Origin: Lepeophtheirus salmonis
Lineage: Eukaryota > Arthropoda > Copepoda > Siphonostomatoida > Caligidae
NCBI RefSeq assembly: GCF_016086655.4
Contig: NC_052133.2
Location: 45,500,383-45,564,382, forward strand
DNA length: 64,000 nt
Reading direction: 5' to 3'
Position 1 is the stretch's first letter. Every line of letters starts with the position of its first letter. Made by a program: the position numbers and the translations under genes. Below the pieces are notes generated by a model. It was not told the origin of the DNA and searched no databases. It saw nothing but the letters and a program-made list of their open reading frames with translations. Shown here piece after piece: positions 48,123-59,888 of the stretch.

Positions 48123-49946
48123 TATTTGCTATCTAATAAAAGTATTTAAAGAAAAACAAAAACATTTTTAACTATCACTTATAAAAAAATCCGTATAAAT
48201 CAATTTTTTGTCGCGATAATACTAAAAATTTAAAATATATTCCTATATGAATATTCTAGTGATATCATTTCTACTACTTAGACCTAATTGTATAAAGATT
48301 TAGGCAGAAATGTTTTGGTGGGGACCAGCTGAGCTCTCATTGTATTTATTTGAATCAGCTAAAAGCAATCGTGAGAAGAAGGAAATAATCACAAATCCCA
48401 CCCCTTATTAGAAAGGACATATGTTAAGGCTAGAATTACTGCAATGACTATCCTCAATTCTACTTCGAGTCTAACACCTGGGCAAATCCCAATTGTTTCT
48501 CTTCATCTTTTATGAGCATATGCAATAAATATTACTTTATACTTAAATCAGAGAGTGCTCGAAATCCCTGCTTAGATTTGCATTCCTCAAAAATATTACT
48601 GTATGGATAACTGCTTAAGAATTTTTTTTTTTTGTTGTTCAGGTTGTAAATACAAAAAGTTGTTTTCACACAACAGAATATATTTTATACATCTCTAGAA
48701 ATTACCATTCTATAGAAATACTATATATATATATTTTCAACTGTTGATCACACTGCTTTTGCTATTCATTATTATTAATTTGAACGTTTGTATTCTGAAT
48801 TCGAATTAGATTTTTGTTAAACAAATAAGAAATTCCCTACAATTAAATAGAAAATACTACTTTAGTCGAAAAGACTGAAGCAATTAATTGGCTTACTATC
48901 AGTTAAATTCCGGCCTTTTTTTTTCTTTTTTGAAGGAAAATAAGAAAGATACAAAAAGCATCATATTTTGGTATTATTGGTAATAATACAGATTGGAAGA
49001 TACTTCATTTGCCAATTTTTGCTACAGCTAGAGCTAATTTTCAATTTAGATAACATGTGATTGTCAATTGAAAGCAAGTAATTATGTTTCGATACTCAAA
49101 AAGTATTGTATAAATCTTATAACTATATTATTGAAATGAAGAGTTACACAAATAAAAAGGCAATGGAAAATGTAGTGAGGAACAAATAAATTTCTCATTC
49201 TCCACTAACAAATACTTCATTGAAAATCTTGCATTCAATCCTCTTCAAGTCATCTCTGCTTCAACTTCTACTTTAAGTAAATTATTTCCTTGATAAGTGT
49301 TGTTTAGTTTCATTATTGCCTATAACACATAAATCCTTAACAAAATAGTATTTACTACAAATACCAATTCCATTTATATGCTAAAATTCGTACTGTACTC
49401 CAAAAATAGACAATTATACATCTTAAACACTTTAGGCCTCATTTCCAATTTCCTTAGTACTCGTTATATTTTTTATCTTATTGATTCATTCTATTTTATT
49501 TTGGACATGGAAATGCTGTTTCGTTATTGAAATTGAGACATCACGAGTCCTACACTACATATATCGCCAGATGTCGATTGATGATGTAACTGTACCTTCG
49601 CTTAATTATTTTAATAAACTTTCTTCTTCTTTTACAATCAATGTGGGGATATAATCTTCATCGAAAGAATAATTGTTTGCAAACTCTAAGTCATTATCAT
49701 ATGTCCAGAAGGGAGTTGTTCTTTTAGTGAATGAAGTTTTTACTGCTCAAAGAGTCGTGTTTTTTCAAGGGAAATTGACAGAAAATGAAAAAGTTCAAAT
49801 GAAATGTTTGTCCTCATTAAAAAAAAAAAAGAAAAAATATTATAAACATATATTTTAATCAATTAAATTTAGACAATAATAAATGCATTTTTTTTTCTGC
49901 AAAGGCATCGAAACAAATAATCTTCATGTAAAATTAAATTAAATGT
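48123..49946. other. AT-rich stretch
   Basis: No gene recognised. Frame 49673-49858 ends in a lysine run caused by an A tract and is not supported. Confidence 0.45.
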
Positions 49947-50041
49947 TAATTTTCCTCATTAGAAAATTATTATTAACTTCTGAAAGAAGTTAATATAAAA
50001 TAATATAATAATAATGGGTGGAATAAAAATATTCCACCCAT
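49947..50041. other. Cluster of three perfect hairpins
   Basis: Three consecutive perfect stems: TAATTTTC/GAAAATTA (8 bp, loop 7; 49947-49969), TATTAACTTC/GAAGTTAATA (10 bp, loop 5; 49971-49995) and ATGGGTGGAATA/TATTCCACCCAT (12 bp, loop AAAA; 50014-50041). The first two are AT-rich and might arise by chance, but the last has a GC-richer stem. Function unknown. Confidence 0.6.
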
Positions 50042-51114
50042 CCTGCAACTAGAAAAAAAAGCATGTGTCTTCAATGGCCCTAGAAATGAGTGACTCCTGA
50101 TCAAAAACAGTACAATTTTCTTACGCAAACTGAAAGTATTTCAGATTATGTACTTACAAGTATAAATTATCATGGTTAAAAAGTAATTAATTTGTATTGG
50201 GGGAATCGAAAATCCCTAGGGAAGTACTTGCACTATGATTTGAAGGGAAGTAACTGGAGACCGTTAAGGGAATCATTCTATCTTGGACTCATATTACAAG
50301 ATCTTATTAAATGAGCTACCCGATTTCCTACAAGGACTCCTCGTTGAGCTCTAATTTCAAGCAGATAAGTACGAGTATATTTTTATTTTTTTATAAACAA
50401 CAAAATACCAGATTGTACATTTGTGTTTATATGTCTACAGTATGTTGCAATACTATATTAAAGAATAGAAATAAATTTATATGAATCGATTGAGTCTTAC
50501 ATGTATTTCTCCAGTACATCCGGTCCATTAAAGAGGTCCTAATAGCTTGACCAGTTTTTGATATTTAGTTTGTTTATAATAAATTGAAAATTCCCTTTGT
50601 TAGAAAGATGGAAATTTGTGCAGATGCACAAATTCTTTTAGGTTGGAGGATCACAATCTTTCACAATAGTCATATATTTTCTAACTCCACTTTATAAATT
50701 GAATGAATATCAATGCGATTGAGATCAGTTATTTCTGCTAATATACATCAAGAAAAATTATTAATGAATTAATTTTCTTAGATTAAGAGACGGAGCAGAG
50801 TTGATTTATGGAGAAAACGAGTAGTAGATGGTGGATGAAAACTCTCTCTGTTCCTCACTGGATCCTACAGTTGATTATTTTGTCATTTTTTGAAACTCCA
50901 TAGAAGTATACGCTGATTCTGTCAATAATCAAGGATTCAATCCAAATTATACCAATGAAGGACAAAAATAAACTTATTTGTTACGTGTAAGAAAAATATA
51001 ATAAACTAATTAACATTAAGAAACCAACTAATCAGAAAGGAAAAAAAAACATACAATTAAAAGTGTGAGTCTTCCATGTCTCTAGAATTCCGTGCAGGAG
51101 TATATAATTTATAA
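50042..51114. other. AT-rich stretch
   Basis: No gene or element recognised. Confidence 0.45.
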
Positions 51115-51790
51115 TAACTATACCTTAAAATATCAAAAATAATTCCTCAAAATGTCCTCCTTATGTGGCCACGTTTGGCGACCAGTCTGGGTCTGAAGAA
51201 ATGCACACCTTGATGAAGTAGTCAAGGGATATCAGCCCACTCCTTCTCAATAGAAGCTTTCCGGAAATCAACATTGCTCTGTGGGGCTTTTGAGTTTTTG
51301 ATCTTTACAAAGCCCAATATTTAAATGTCCAACCGTGAGCATCCAATGATGAAGGGGGCCACAAGATCGCTAAGATTTTCCTGAGACCAAGATAAAGTTA
51401 GGATCTTTTCCAGATATAAAAATAGGTCAACAGCTTCTTATCGGCATTCCTGATAGTCACCCCGCTGACGTTGATGTCCTTGGTTAATGGCTTCTTGCTG
51501 GTGCTTGATGAGACGTCAATTTCAATGTCCACGCCGGTTAAAAAGTTATTAGTCACAACCTTTTGGAAACATTCACTTTTGAAGAAGCTCTCGCCACCGT
51601 TAATGAGCCTCCAGACCTTACAAACAAGCTCAACAGAGACATTCAAAATGTCTGCGACCTCCTTGACTGAGTAATGGGCGTGGAAAAGATGTGCAATATG
51701 TTGCATTTCTGACTCCACTGTTGTTGTTTGTTCACGAATTGCGACCCAATAACACCGCAAATGAAACCGGATAAATTTTGAAATAGTTAT
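51115..51790 (-). pseudogene. Tc1/mariner transposase relic, family C copy 1
   Basis: The minus-strand frame 51760-51398 (120 codons) reads REQTTTVESEMQHIAHLFHA, HYSVKEVADILNVSVELVCK, VWRLINGGESF, NNFLTGVDIEIDVSSSTSKK and INVSGVTIRNA: the helix-turn-helix half of a mariner-like transposase, then KKLLTYF. The catalytic centre is deleted. 51395-51140 gives the end: LWPPSS (third-aspartate block, with DLNPLDY changed), KTQK.H.SNVDFRKASIEKEW (about 51290-51240), and a worn RPRL...GGHFEE (about 51170-51145). The same family appears as an even shorter version at 61605-61880. The plus-strand frame 51471-51674 is a shadow. It encodes a DNA-binding half only; a role as a repressor of relatives is conceivable but not shown. 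Confidence 0.75.
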
Positions 51791-51854
51791 AAAACATTAT
51801 TTTATCCTCCACACCTCAGGAGACCAGAAAGAAGTATGATAAACATTATGAGGA

Positions 51855-52055
51855 CTCTACACCTTCAATTGGAACAGTTAATAAGTGATTACAAAAATTT
51901 TGGAGGGGTCATATGGGCACAAGTGACACTAAACGTTCTGGACGCCCTGTTGAGGTTACTTCTCAGGAAATCAATGTCAAAATCCATGATATGGTAATGG
52001 ATGACAGAAGAATGAAGGTGTGTGAGATTGCTAGTGCTGTGGACATCTCTAGTTA
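51855..52055 (+). pseudogene. mariner transposase N-terminal fragment
   Basis: The frame reads FWRGHMGTSDTKRSGRPVEV then TSQEINVKIHDMVMDDRRMK and VCEIASAVDISS before a stop at 52054-52056. This matches the mariner linker FKRG.TS..D..RSGRP.EV and the second helix-turn-helix of the DNA-binding half. It stops abruptly where the minus-strand mariner fragment begins. Confidence 0.75.
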
Positions 52056-52442
52056 GAACACTATTTCCATTAATCTTGCGACCATAACTGCTGAGGTGTG
52101 AATTGGTGCATTGTCGCGATGGAAAATGACTTTTTTGTGGGCCAATCACGGGGGTTTTTCTTACAGCTCGGTTTTGAAACGGTCTAACAACGATAAATAA
52201 TATGTACCTCCAACAGTTTTACCCTTTTCCATATAGTCCATGAGGAGTATTCCAAGCAAATCCAAAGGACAGTCTCTATAATCTTTCCAGCCTATTCCTC
52301 GATTCAAACAAATGCCAAACAGAAAAAAATTGACCAATTTGGCTGAAATTTGATATGCTTTCTTCCAAAATATGCTACAAACTAAACATAATCTCGATAC
52401 GCCCAGTATTACCATCTCTCGGACTTTGCACGGACCTTCCAA
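52053..52442 (-). pseudogene. mariner transposase catalytic fragment, inverted
   Basis: On the minus strand, about 52300-52161 reads GWKDYRDCPLDLLGILLMDY, MEKGKTVGGTYYLSLLDRFK and TEL, then after a shift KKVIFHRDNAPIHTSAVMVA then RLMEIVF, ending at a stop at 52055-52053. That is the mariner block leading to and including the second catalytic aspartate (FH.DNAP.HTS). The part 52442-52300 (MEGPCKVREMVILG...) is open but not recognised. The fragment abuts, head on, the N-terminal mariner fragment on the other strand. Confidence 0.75.
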
Positions 52443-53374
52443 ACACCCCCTGAATTATTCCTGATTCATTCTAGGGAAGAGAACATCTGATTATAATGAT
52501 ATAATATTATTATAATGCCTATGAAAAATGGTGAGTAACACTAAGATTTCTTCCTAAGTTAACTTTTATATTTTTAAAACAAGGTTTGTCTGTTAGACGA
52601 TCCCTAATAACTCGAGTCGAAGCCGAGTACTATTGCTCGTAGGTATATGATAAATTAAGAATTTACAAAGAAGATGGAGCAAACGATACTTTGATATTTC
52701 AATCTCTGCAGTTATCCAACACCCTAGGGAAGTAATCGATGGTAAAATTATACAACATTTGTGAAACCTATACTATCCTAATAAATAACATTAATCAATG
52801 CAACACTATTTTTTAGGAGTCTACAATGAGTAACTAAGAAATAATAATATTAAGTTACTATTTTTTTCTTCATAACGAGCTTAAAATTTATTTTATTTTC
52901 ATAAATATAAAAGAAGTAGCTTAAATTTTACTGTATAAATAATTCCTTCACTTTTTTGTACATTAATTTCATAAGCTCTTTTTTTCGCTTTAAATGCATA
53001 TCATTTTTCTTAACAATAAATTTTCTAAATCAATGAAAAAAATTAACTTAACTACAACCAGTTATTAATATGTTTTGTGTACAAAAAACACAAAATGTCA
53101 ATTTAATTAAAATAAGGCTAACAACACTAGGGGAAAAATTATCAAGATAAAAAAGGAAATCTGGACATCTGATAAGCGAATTATATCAAGAAGATAGGAT
53201 TCCAAACCATTTCGGACAAACAATCGTTTGTAAACTTTTTATATTAGTATTTCCAATCGTTGGAGAGGGAGTTGAGGATTATAATTGGCCGAGAGACTTA
53301 ATAAGTGAGCCACGAACGGAGTTCTTGGTTCTTGTATTTTAGAAAGTAAGTTATACTTTGGATATAAGGTCCTC
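52443..53374. other. AT-rich stretch
   Basis: No gene seen. The part 53150-53374 may be an extension of repeat R but has no partner elsewhere in the window. Confidence 0.35.
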
Positions 53375-53905
53375 AATTTTCAACCTATCATTATATCGTA
53401 AGGACGTTAGAGTGAGTGAATCCTAGGGGCTCAGTCTTACATAAATGTTTATCCAGACCTTTTTCTTTAGTATCCTAAGTACCAGAGTAATCGTTACACA
53501 TTTGTAGTATAGATTAAATTATGTTTCTAAATGATGTTTTCTTCCTGGGATACCAGAAACTGAAATACCAGTTTCTCTCTTTAGAGTCTGTCCGGAACTG
53601 TAAAAATACAGGATGTTCCTAGTCTGTACCTGAACCATTTTTGACGTGTATCAGTGAATGGATTCTTTAAAATGACGTTTGGATCTGCATGTTCCATGCC
53701 ATGTTTAGGACCAAGTTTGTCGAACCTTTGCCTCATGATAGATAATGGATCCTTCTCTTCACGGTCAATACTAATACTGGATGCTTGCTTTATCATCTTG
53801 TTTGGAAATACATCAAAGGCAATGGAGAACCGATATATTTACTTCTGAAATCTTGTCCTGAGATCATCCACCGTGCTCTATGGGATAGAAAGAAGAATGT
53901 TTAGT
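53375..53905 (-). repeat. Unassigned dispersed repeat R, copy 3 (longest)
   Basis: Holds both blocks found separately in copies 1 (15290-15640) and 2 (22050-22290), which links those two into one family. The minus-strand frame 53796-53581 (71 codons) reads MIKQASSISIDREEKDPLSI, MRQRFDKLGPKHGMEHADPN, then NPFTDTRQKWFRYRLG. Above it (53880-53830) STVDDLRTRFQK precedes in another frame, and below it the block shared with copy 1 gives VLRILKKKVWINIYVRLS-like text. Charged, non-repetitive composition suggests a former protein, but I recognise no domain: it is not an RT, DDE or integrase motif I can name. The plus-strand frame 53654-53848 is a shadow. Confidence 0.6.
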
Positions 53906-56900
53906 TTGTCTCCAATTTCTCTTATTTAAAGATTTTGCTACTCAATACGCTCTAATTGGTGACTCTATGTGATCAATGAAGATAATGTTTAATATGAAGA
54001 GTTGTTGGCATATATGAATCATAATCAAGGCTCATTGTTCGGAAGATACAACAATAGACCAATCAACTTTAAACAAAAATAACTAACGTTATTTGTGAGG
54101 GGGTCAAATTTTTCATTTGTTACTTATTATGATACTTCATTGAATATTCAACATTTTTTTAATTTGAACACATTTGGCCATTATTAATATTTGAAAATAA
54201 AACTTCTCGATAAAACATTTTTTTAACAAGAATTAGTATTTTTTCTATAATACAAAATATGACAATACCAGACTTATAAAAAGTTTTATAATTGGGTATG
54301 TATTTTCCATGGTTCGAACTTTGAAGGAATTGATTTCTTATTATAGAATAAATGGCATCTCTTCAAACTTTTTTTATACGAAAAAAAGGAATGGAAATAA
54401 CTCTTGAAATTAGTTTATAGTTAGACAATTGTTTCCAACTGTGAGTTTAATCGTCATGGGAATACTACACATTTTAATAACAGGAACTCATTATGGCTTA
54501 ACCAATGACCATTCAGAACACTTAATAAAGGATATGGAAAAATTGACAGCTGATATATAAATTTATTAAACATTAAATTAATATAAAAATTTGTTCTAAT
54601 TATTTGATAACTATAATCAAATATATAATTTTTTTTTATTATTTACTTGTAAAAAAAAAAAACCACGACTTTGTTTGACTTATATCTCCCAAATTTTACC
54701 ACACAAAGAAAATAAAAAAATGTCAAAAAATTGTTGCTAATAATCCAATTCTCACCAACTTTGAGAGTAATATTTATCTATGTTAATACAACAAAGTTTA
54801 TCTGTCTGTATGTATTAAAAACAATAACGGGGTACTCTGTTTTATTATTCCGAATTTACCTTACCTTGAATGAATAATGAATAATTTACCTTGCTAAAAT
54901 AACTATAATTGATATTAGAAGTACAAATAAATATTTTGTTTTTTGATATAGTAAGTATAACAATATTGTCGTAGAAGTAAAATATTAAATGTGTTTGTTC
55001 TTCGAATTTGCATCGAATATCACTCACTGTCTCTGTTTGTTTTTGGCATTACTCTTATCTATACTATAATTAATATTAAATTCTAGTACATGTTAACATG
55101 TGAATAAATACAAAACGCTGGTTTGTAAAAATTAGTTTACTCTCGCTGGTGTTTTGTATTTAACATTCTGGGAATAGTTTTTTTATCTTTTTTTTGTAAA
55201 TGAGCGCTCGATAAAAAATCTTATTATTATTCTTTATTTCTTGAGGACAGATCACGTCATGTGAATTTATATAGTGAGTAGTTATGTGTGAGTGTGCTCA
55301 TTAAAAACGTAGAGTAACATTTTGGGGGAGTTATCTTCCATATTCTTAGATGCAAAAATTTTCTTTTGGTTCACATATAATTATTTCGAACAATGCCGAG
55401 TACTACAGCTAATTTTATAAGATAGGGAGTTGAGGCTCATGGCTTAGTAATATCTTAATGAATTCAGTCAATCAAGGATTATAACAACATTAATGGGCAG
55501 TAGGTGTATAAAAATCAATAACTGACAAAAATACAGTAACTATATTTGAAGGATATGATATTTGTGCTACGTAAAGATATTATTAATATCCATTCAATGT
55601 ATTTCTATGATAGTTTTATTTTTTTAAATAGTTAAATCATCATTTTGTCTATAATACATATATCTCTTAACCTTTTTAACTAAAAAAAAAAAAAAAGGTG
55701 AATATCATTTGGTAATAAGAAAATTATTTACAAATGTGGGGTTATTCTTCAATTTCAAAGTTAAGGAATTGTTAAAAGCATAATAGAAGGTAATTTGGTT
55801 TTAACCAATATTGTTCAGATTGGAAGTAACAGAGTTGACAACATTGTACATTATGAACAATTTGTGATTTTTAATTCAGCCCTGAAATACTTCTTTCATT
55901 TTTTTTTTTTTTTTGCTTAAAAATATGTTTCTCTAGTATAAAACGTTTCTGCTAAATTTTGTATATAATCCTTTTTAATGATCAAATCTGTTTTTATTTG
56001 GGATTGAGTCCTGGGAGGAACTAGCCAGTATTCTAAGTATATAAAATTCCAGTCCTTATTCACCCTATATTTTTTCCCCCACAAACTACCACACAAGTTT
56101 CATGATTTCATATTCGTAAGAAAGATGGAAAGAGGACTTGGGGGGGGGTATGAGAGGAACTTCTTACAAAATGTTTAAAGCAATACTTTTCCATTAGGTT
56201 TAAACATATTTTTAAAAACTGTGAATATGCCAAGACTTTAACACTTCTCCCTAGATTTTGTGAACAAATTTCATCATTACCAATTTCTATCCCACTTTTC
56301 GATACCTGAATCCTCCAGACCCGACCTATGAAGCCGTTTGTCTGCAAAAACCGCAGAAGGGTTGATCTCTTCATGTTTTCAAACTCCCTTTTAATAAAAT
56401 GAGCAATCAATGTATTTCTCAAATAATTTATTCATCAACATATTTTTATTTTTATTACTTTGATCATATCTTTTAAATAGAAAACTTAATTAATATTACA
56501 TTAATATACGAATATTTTTTTTAATTATGACTTGTGGAGTAAATTTAAATTTTAAATTTAATTAATTTCAAAGCAGATAAATTATTAGAGTCTCTAAAAT
56601 TGCTACTTATGTGAGTTCATTGATGTTCGAGAATAAAAATGCAAAGTATTCCAGAAAAAAATGATACTGTAAGGATTAATTGTAGATACAGGAAAAAGTC
56701 GTAGTGTCTTACATAATAACTTCCTCTGTCTCTTCCCTCAGTCAACAGATCGACTCAGATTCCTATCCACCTCCGAATATTCCATAAGAGACAAACTCAT
56801 ATCCTCCTCCACATAATGATACATTCCATTAATTTTCATGATCCTCAAAAGTGCTAATTGTTTAAATATCTCAAAAAAGTCAAGTTCCCTTCTCTCGTCC

Positions 56901-58599
56901 TCCAATAGTATACTTTTCGCTTCGCACTATGTCACTTCGCCTCATTAAGCGACATCATGTTCTTATTATTCAAAGTTGTCGATTATTTAATTTCAACTTT
57001 CGGCTGTCGATGTCTCCAATTTCAGACAAAAATATACTTTGTATCAAGAATTAATGATGTAATTACCAAAGATATAATCAACCATCCGATCGTGAGTATG
57101 CTACGCGATTCCCTCCTAAGGGTCTTCAAGCCAACCAAAAAAACCTTTATCTAAGAGTAGCACTAAATATTAATAATAAAGCAATTAAGGAGTGAGTGAG
57201 AAAAAGACAGCCTCCAAACGATCTCTGCAACACTTTAAAATACAAAATAAAGGATAGAATGATCCAGAAACAATATGTGAGGTCATCATTCGGTCCACAT
57301 CTCACTCCTAAGAAGTCCTACCTGAGATACCGGTCGGCTTTGGAGTGTATTATACATATGTATAAAAGGAGACACGCCTTGCAAAGACTGCCACAAAAAT
57401 AAATAAAACGCTCGCCCAAGTATTTCGATATTTAGAAGGAATATGGTATATAATGGCTAAACAACTCACTCACTTCCTAGGGAGAGGACCCACCCAAGAG
57501 GAAAATTTTTATGGCTTCAACGACATGGCTCTTCCGTTCGGAATTGGATCCAAATCCATTTCAAAATTGCAAAACATGATTTCAAGGTCCAATTAGAAAA
57601 TATTAAACTTCACAAAAAGGCTACGCTGCTCTTTATGAATTTCGCTTCTTATCATGCGTGTTGTGATTGTATTTTTAATTAGATATTTTTTACTAATTTG
57701 TCAGATGCTATTTTTTTTTTTTTACTATATATTATAGGTGGGGTTATTGCTGTTATTTTTTCTCGCCCCCCCTTTTTTTTCGTGTTCTTTTTAAGATTGT
57801 TTTGTTTAAAAAAAAATGTTTCTATAGTAAAAAAAAAAAAAAAACTTATACGCAATATGTTTGTAATCTGTGAAAACTTATTTAGATTTACATATTTTGT
57901 CTGTAATTAACTTTTAAGAAATATATTTTTCTATTCGAAAAAAAAAGAATTAATTTGCTTTCTTCTTTACTTTTGTTGACAATAATCAAATACTTTTTGG
58001 AAACATTTATAATGGGTATGACAGAGAAAGAGATGTGTTTTCTAAAATGAACAAATCGCTTAGTAATCACGATGGAGAAATGAAATTTGAAAAGTTGACA
58101 TGTTTACCAAAAATACACCCCTAATTTAAATTGACCTCATTTAAACTAATGTTTCTTAATTTTTCTTTTTATATTAGTATTCAAATCACATCTAATTTAA
58201 TAATCGAATCAATGCAATCAATTTAATAAATGACTGATACTAAGGAATCACTAAAGGAAATTGCTTCAAAAATAAATTTTCAATTAGCTTTGATTTGTTA
58301 CATAATTGAAGCAATCAAAATGATTTTATGTAATTTTATTCAAACATTTATAGTAATTTGCAGGAATAGGCATAAATTCAAAGATTTAAACGACAAATTC
58401 ATGCTACTTAAATTAATAACCATCACAGTTTATTTTTGTACTAATATCAGACATATTAATGTAGGAGAGACAGGAGACAATACATATCTAGTAAACAATG
58501 TGTGGCCGTTGTTTAACAACAAACTTTTCATACCTGCAACAGCTGCGCAGGTATAAGGTTGATTGTTGTTTGGAGGCTAGCCAGAAGTGTTTGGTGTCA
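53906..58599. other. Long AT-rich stretch with a few unassigned frames
   Basis: No recognised gene in 4.7 kb. A 12-bp inverted repeat (55105-55116 with 55151-55162) next to a 14-bp palindrome (55089-55102) is noted. Open frames without known motifs: 56422-56108 minus (104 codons, basic), 57196-57402 plus (68 codons, basic, QKQYVRSSFGPHLTPKKSYL) and 58230-58556 plus (108 codons). Of these, 57196-57402 has the most protein-like composition. Poly-T and poly-A tracts around 57710-57850 produce the hydrophobic frame 57698-57910, which is not real. Confidence 0.3.
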
Positions 58600-59065
58600 G
58601 TAAAAAAGATTTACATCAATCAATAAAGTATTTATTCAATAATTATGATAAAGCCAGGCAGATTGTTCTTGTTGCGATCCGCGTTGGACAAGACAGTAAT
58701 GGGATTGCAAACTTCTTACATCTGGGCAGGTCCTTTGTCGGGATGAGCTGAAAGAGTCTAGGAGGTACTGCAAAACTCTGATCCATGCCACACAGCAGAA
58801 AAAAATCGTTTACCTAGTTGTTGTTGGTTTTTTTTTACTTTGTTGGACACGGAGTTAGCCTCCAATCTCACTTGACCTCAACCCCATAGGTTTTTTGTGT
58901 GGGATGCAGTTGAGCAAACACACAAACAGGTCCTCTTGCAACAAAAAACTTCTGGACGTTCCGGGAGGGATTGCAGAATCTGCCAAAAAATACTATCATA
59001 AAAATATGCTTCCATTCCCGAAGTCAATTCGAGGCTGTCATTGACACCAAAAGACAAATATATAA
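58600..59065 (+). pseudogene. Tc1/mariner transposase relic, family D copy 2
   Basis: 58645-58740 reads DKARQIVLVAIRVGQDSNGI then ANFLHLGRSFVGMS, a helix-turn-helix start, and the middle is gone. From about 58866 the frame reads PPISLDLNPIGF (third-aspartate block, usually PPSSPDLNPLDY), followed by VWDAVEQTHKQV in a neighbouring frame, and 59008-59055 reads CFHSRSQFEAVIDTKR, the usual C-terminal RFRSRIEAVIEA. It is internally deleted and frameshifted. The next relic downstream, on the same strand and starting less than 100 bp away, belongs to the same broad group. Confidence 0.65.
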
Positions 59066-59109
59066 ATATAAAAAAATAAATATAATTTATTTTGTTATAT
59101 CTTAATGAA

Positions 59110-59888
59110 TATGTCTTAATACAATATTTTTAGCCCTTTGCATTTGAGTATCCCAATTGGAACAAGAAAAAGCCTTGATACTAGTCCTTTTTCAGGACTG
59201 AGAACCGCAATCAAGTTAAATCCCATTTGTCAGTGCTGAACATTTTGAAGAACCCAAAGTCGCCGAACATACTCTAGTTCTTCTCTGATGAGAAGATTTT
59301 TTTTTTCATGATCAAATCCACAACTCCCAGAACCATCGCTGCATTGCCGTGAACAACAGAGACGTTCCCAGGGTCATGAAGACCAAGTTTCCGGCCACTG
59401 TCATGGCTTTGGGGGGCGTGTCAAGTGAGGGTCATGTCATGGATCAAGTATGTTGTCAGCGACAGGCCGTGGATGTGGCAGCAGGACTCGGCTCCGGCCC
59501 ACAAAACTAAGCGGACGCAAGAATGCTTTTGTGTTCGTACCTTTCTCCTCTTGGCCTCCCTTATCACCGGATTTGAACCCGTTGGACTACTTTGTCTGGT
59601 TCTACGTGGAGAACATGACCCACCGCTCCTCCTATAACACCAAGCAGTCTTTCCTCACCTGTATCAAGGAAAAATTCAGTGAGATAAAAGCAGTGCAGAT
59701 CCAAAATGCCTGTTCTCGGTTTCGTAGCTGCATTGAGCGGGGGTTGGCCGAAGACGGCGGCTATATTAAATAGATATCTGCTCTATATCCTAATAAAGAT
59801 ATTCGTTTTTATTTTACCAATAAATATTAAAAAATAAGGTTGTAGTTGTTGTTTTTTGAAGTGGCAGATTTTGTCCACGCACTCTGTA
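59110..59888 (+). pseudogene. Tc1/mariner transposase catalytic relic, family D copy 3
   Basis: 59236-59300 reads NILKNPKSPNIL and FFSDEKIF with the first catalytic aspartate. A frameshift in a T run follows, then RDVPRVMKTKFPATVMALGG and VSSEGHVM (59364-59440). A deletion joins this to SWIKYVVSDRPWMWQQDSAP and AHKTKRTQE (59437-59520) with the second aspartate. After another shift come FSSWPPLSPDLNPLDYFVWF with the third aspartate and IKEKFSEIKAVQIQNACSRF, ERGLAEDGGYIK and a stop (59771-59773). The spacing between second and third aspartates is shorter than the usual 34 because of a small deletion. The element ends GATTTTGTCCACGCACTCTG plus TA (59867-59888), a likely 3' terminal repeat. GC-richer than its surroundings; the best-preserved transposase core in the window, but still broken. 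Confidence 0.8.

Noticed and set aside
53654..53848. 64-codon plus-strand open frame
   Set aside because: Antisense of the minus-strand frame in repeat R, which is the one conserved in copy 2.
57698..57910. Hydrophobic 70-codon frame resembling membrane segments
   Set aside because: Produced by T and A homopolymer runs, not by a conserved coding sequence.
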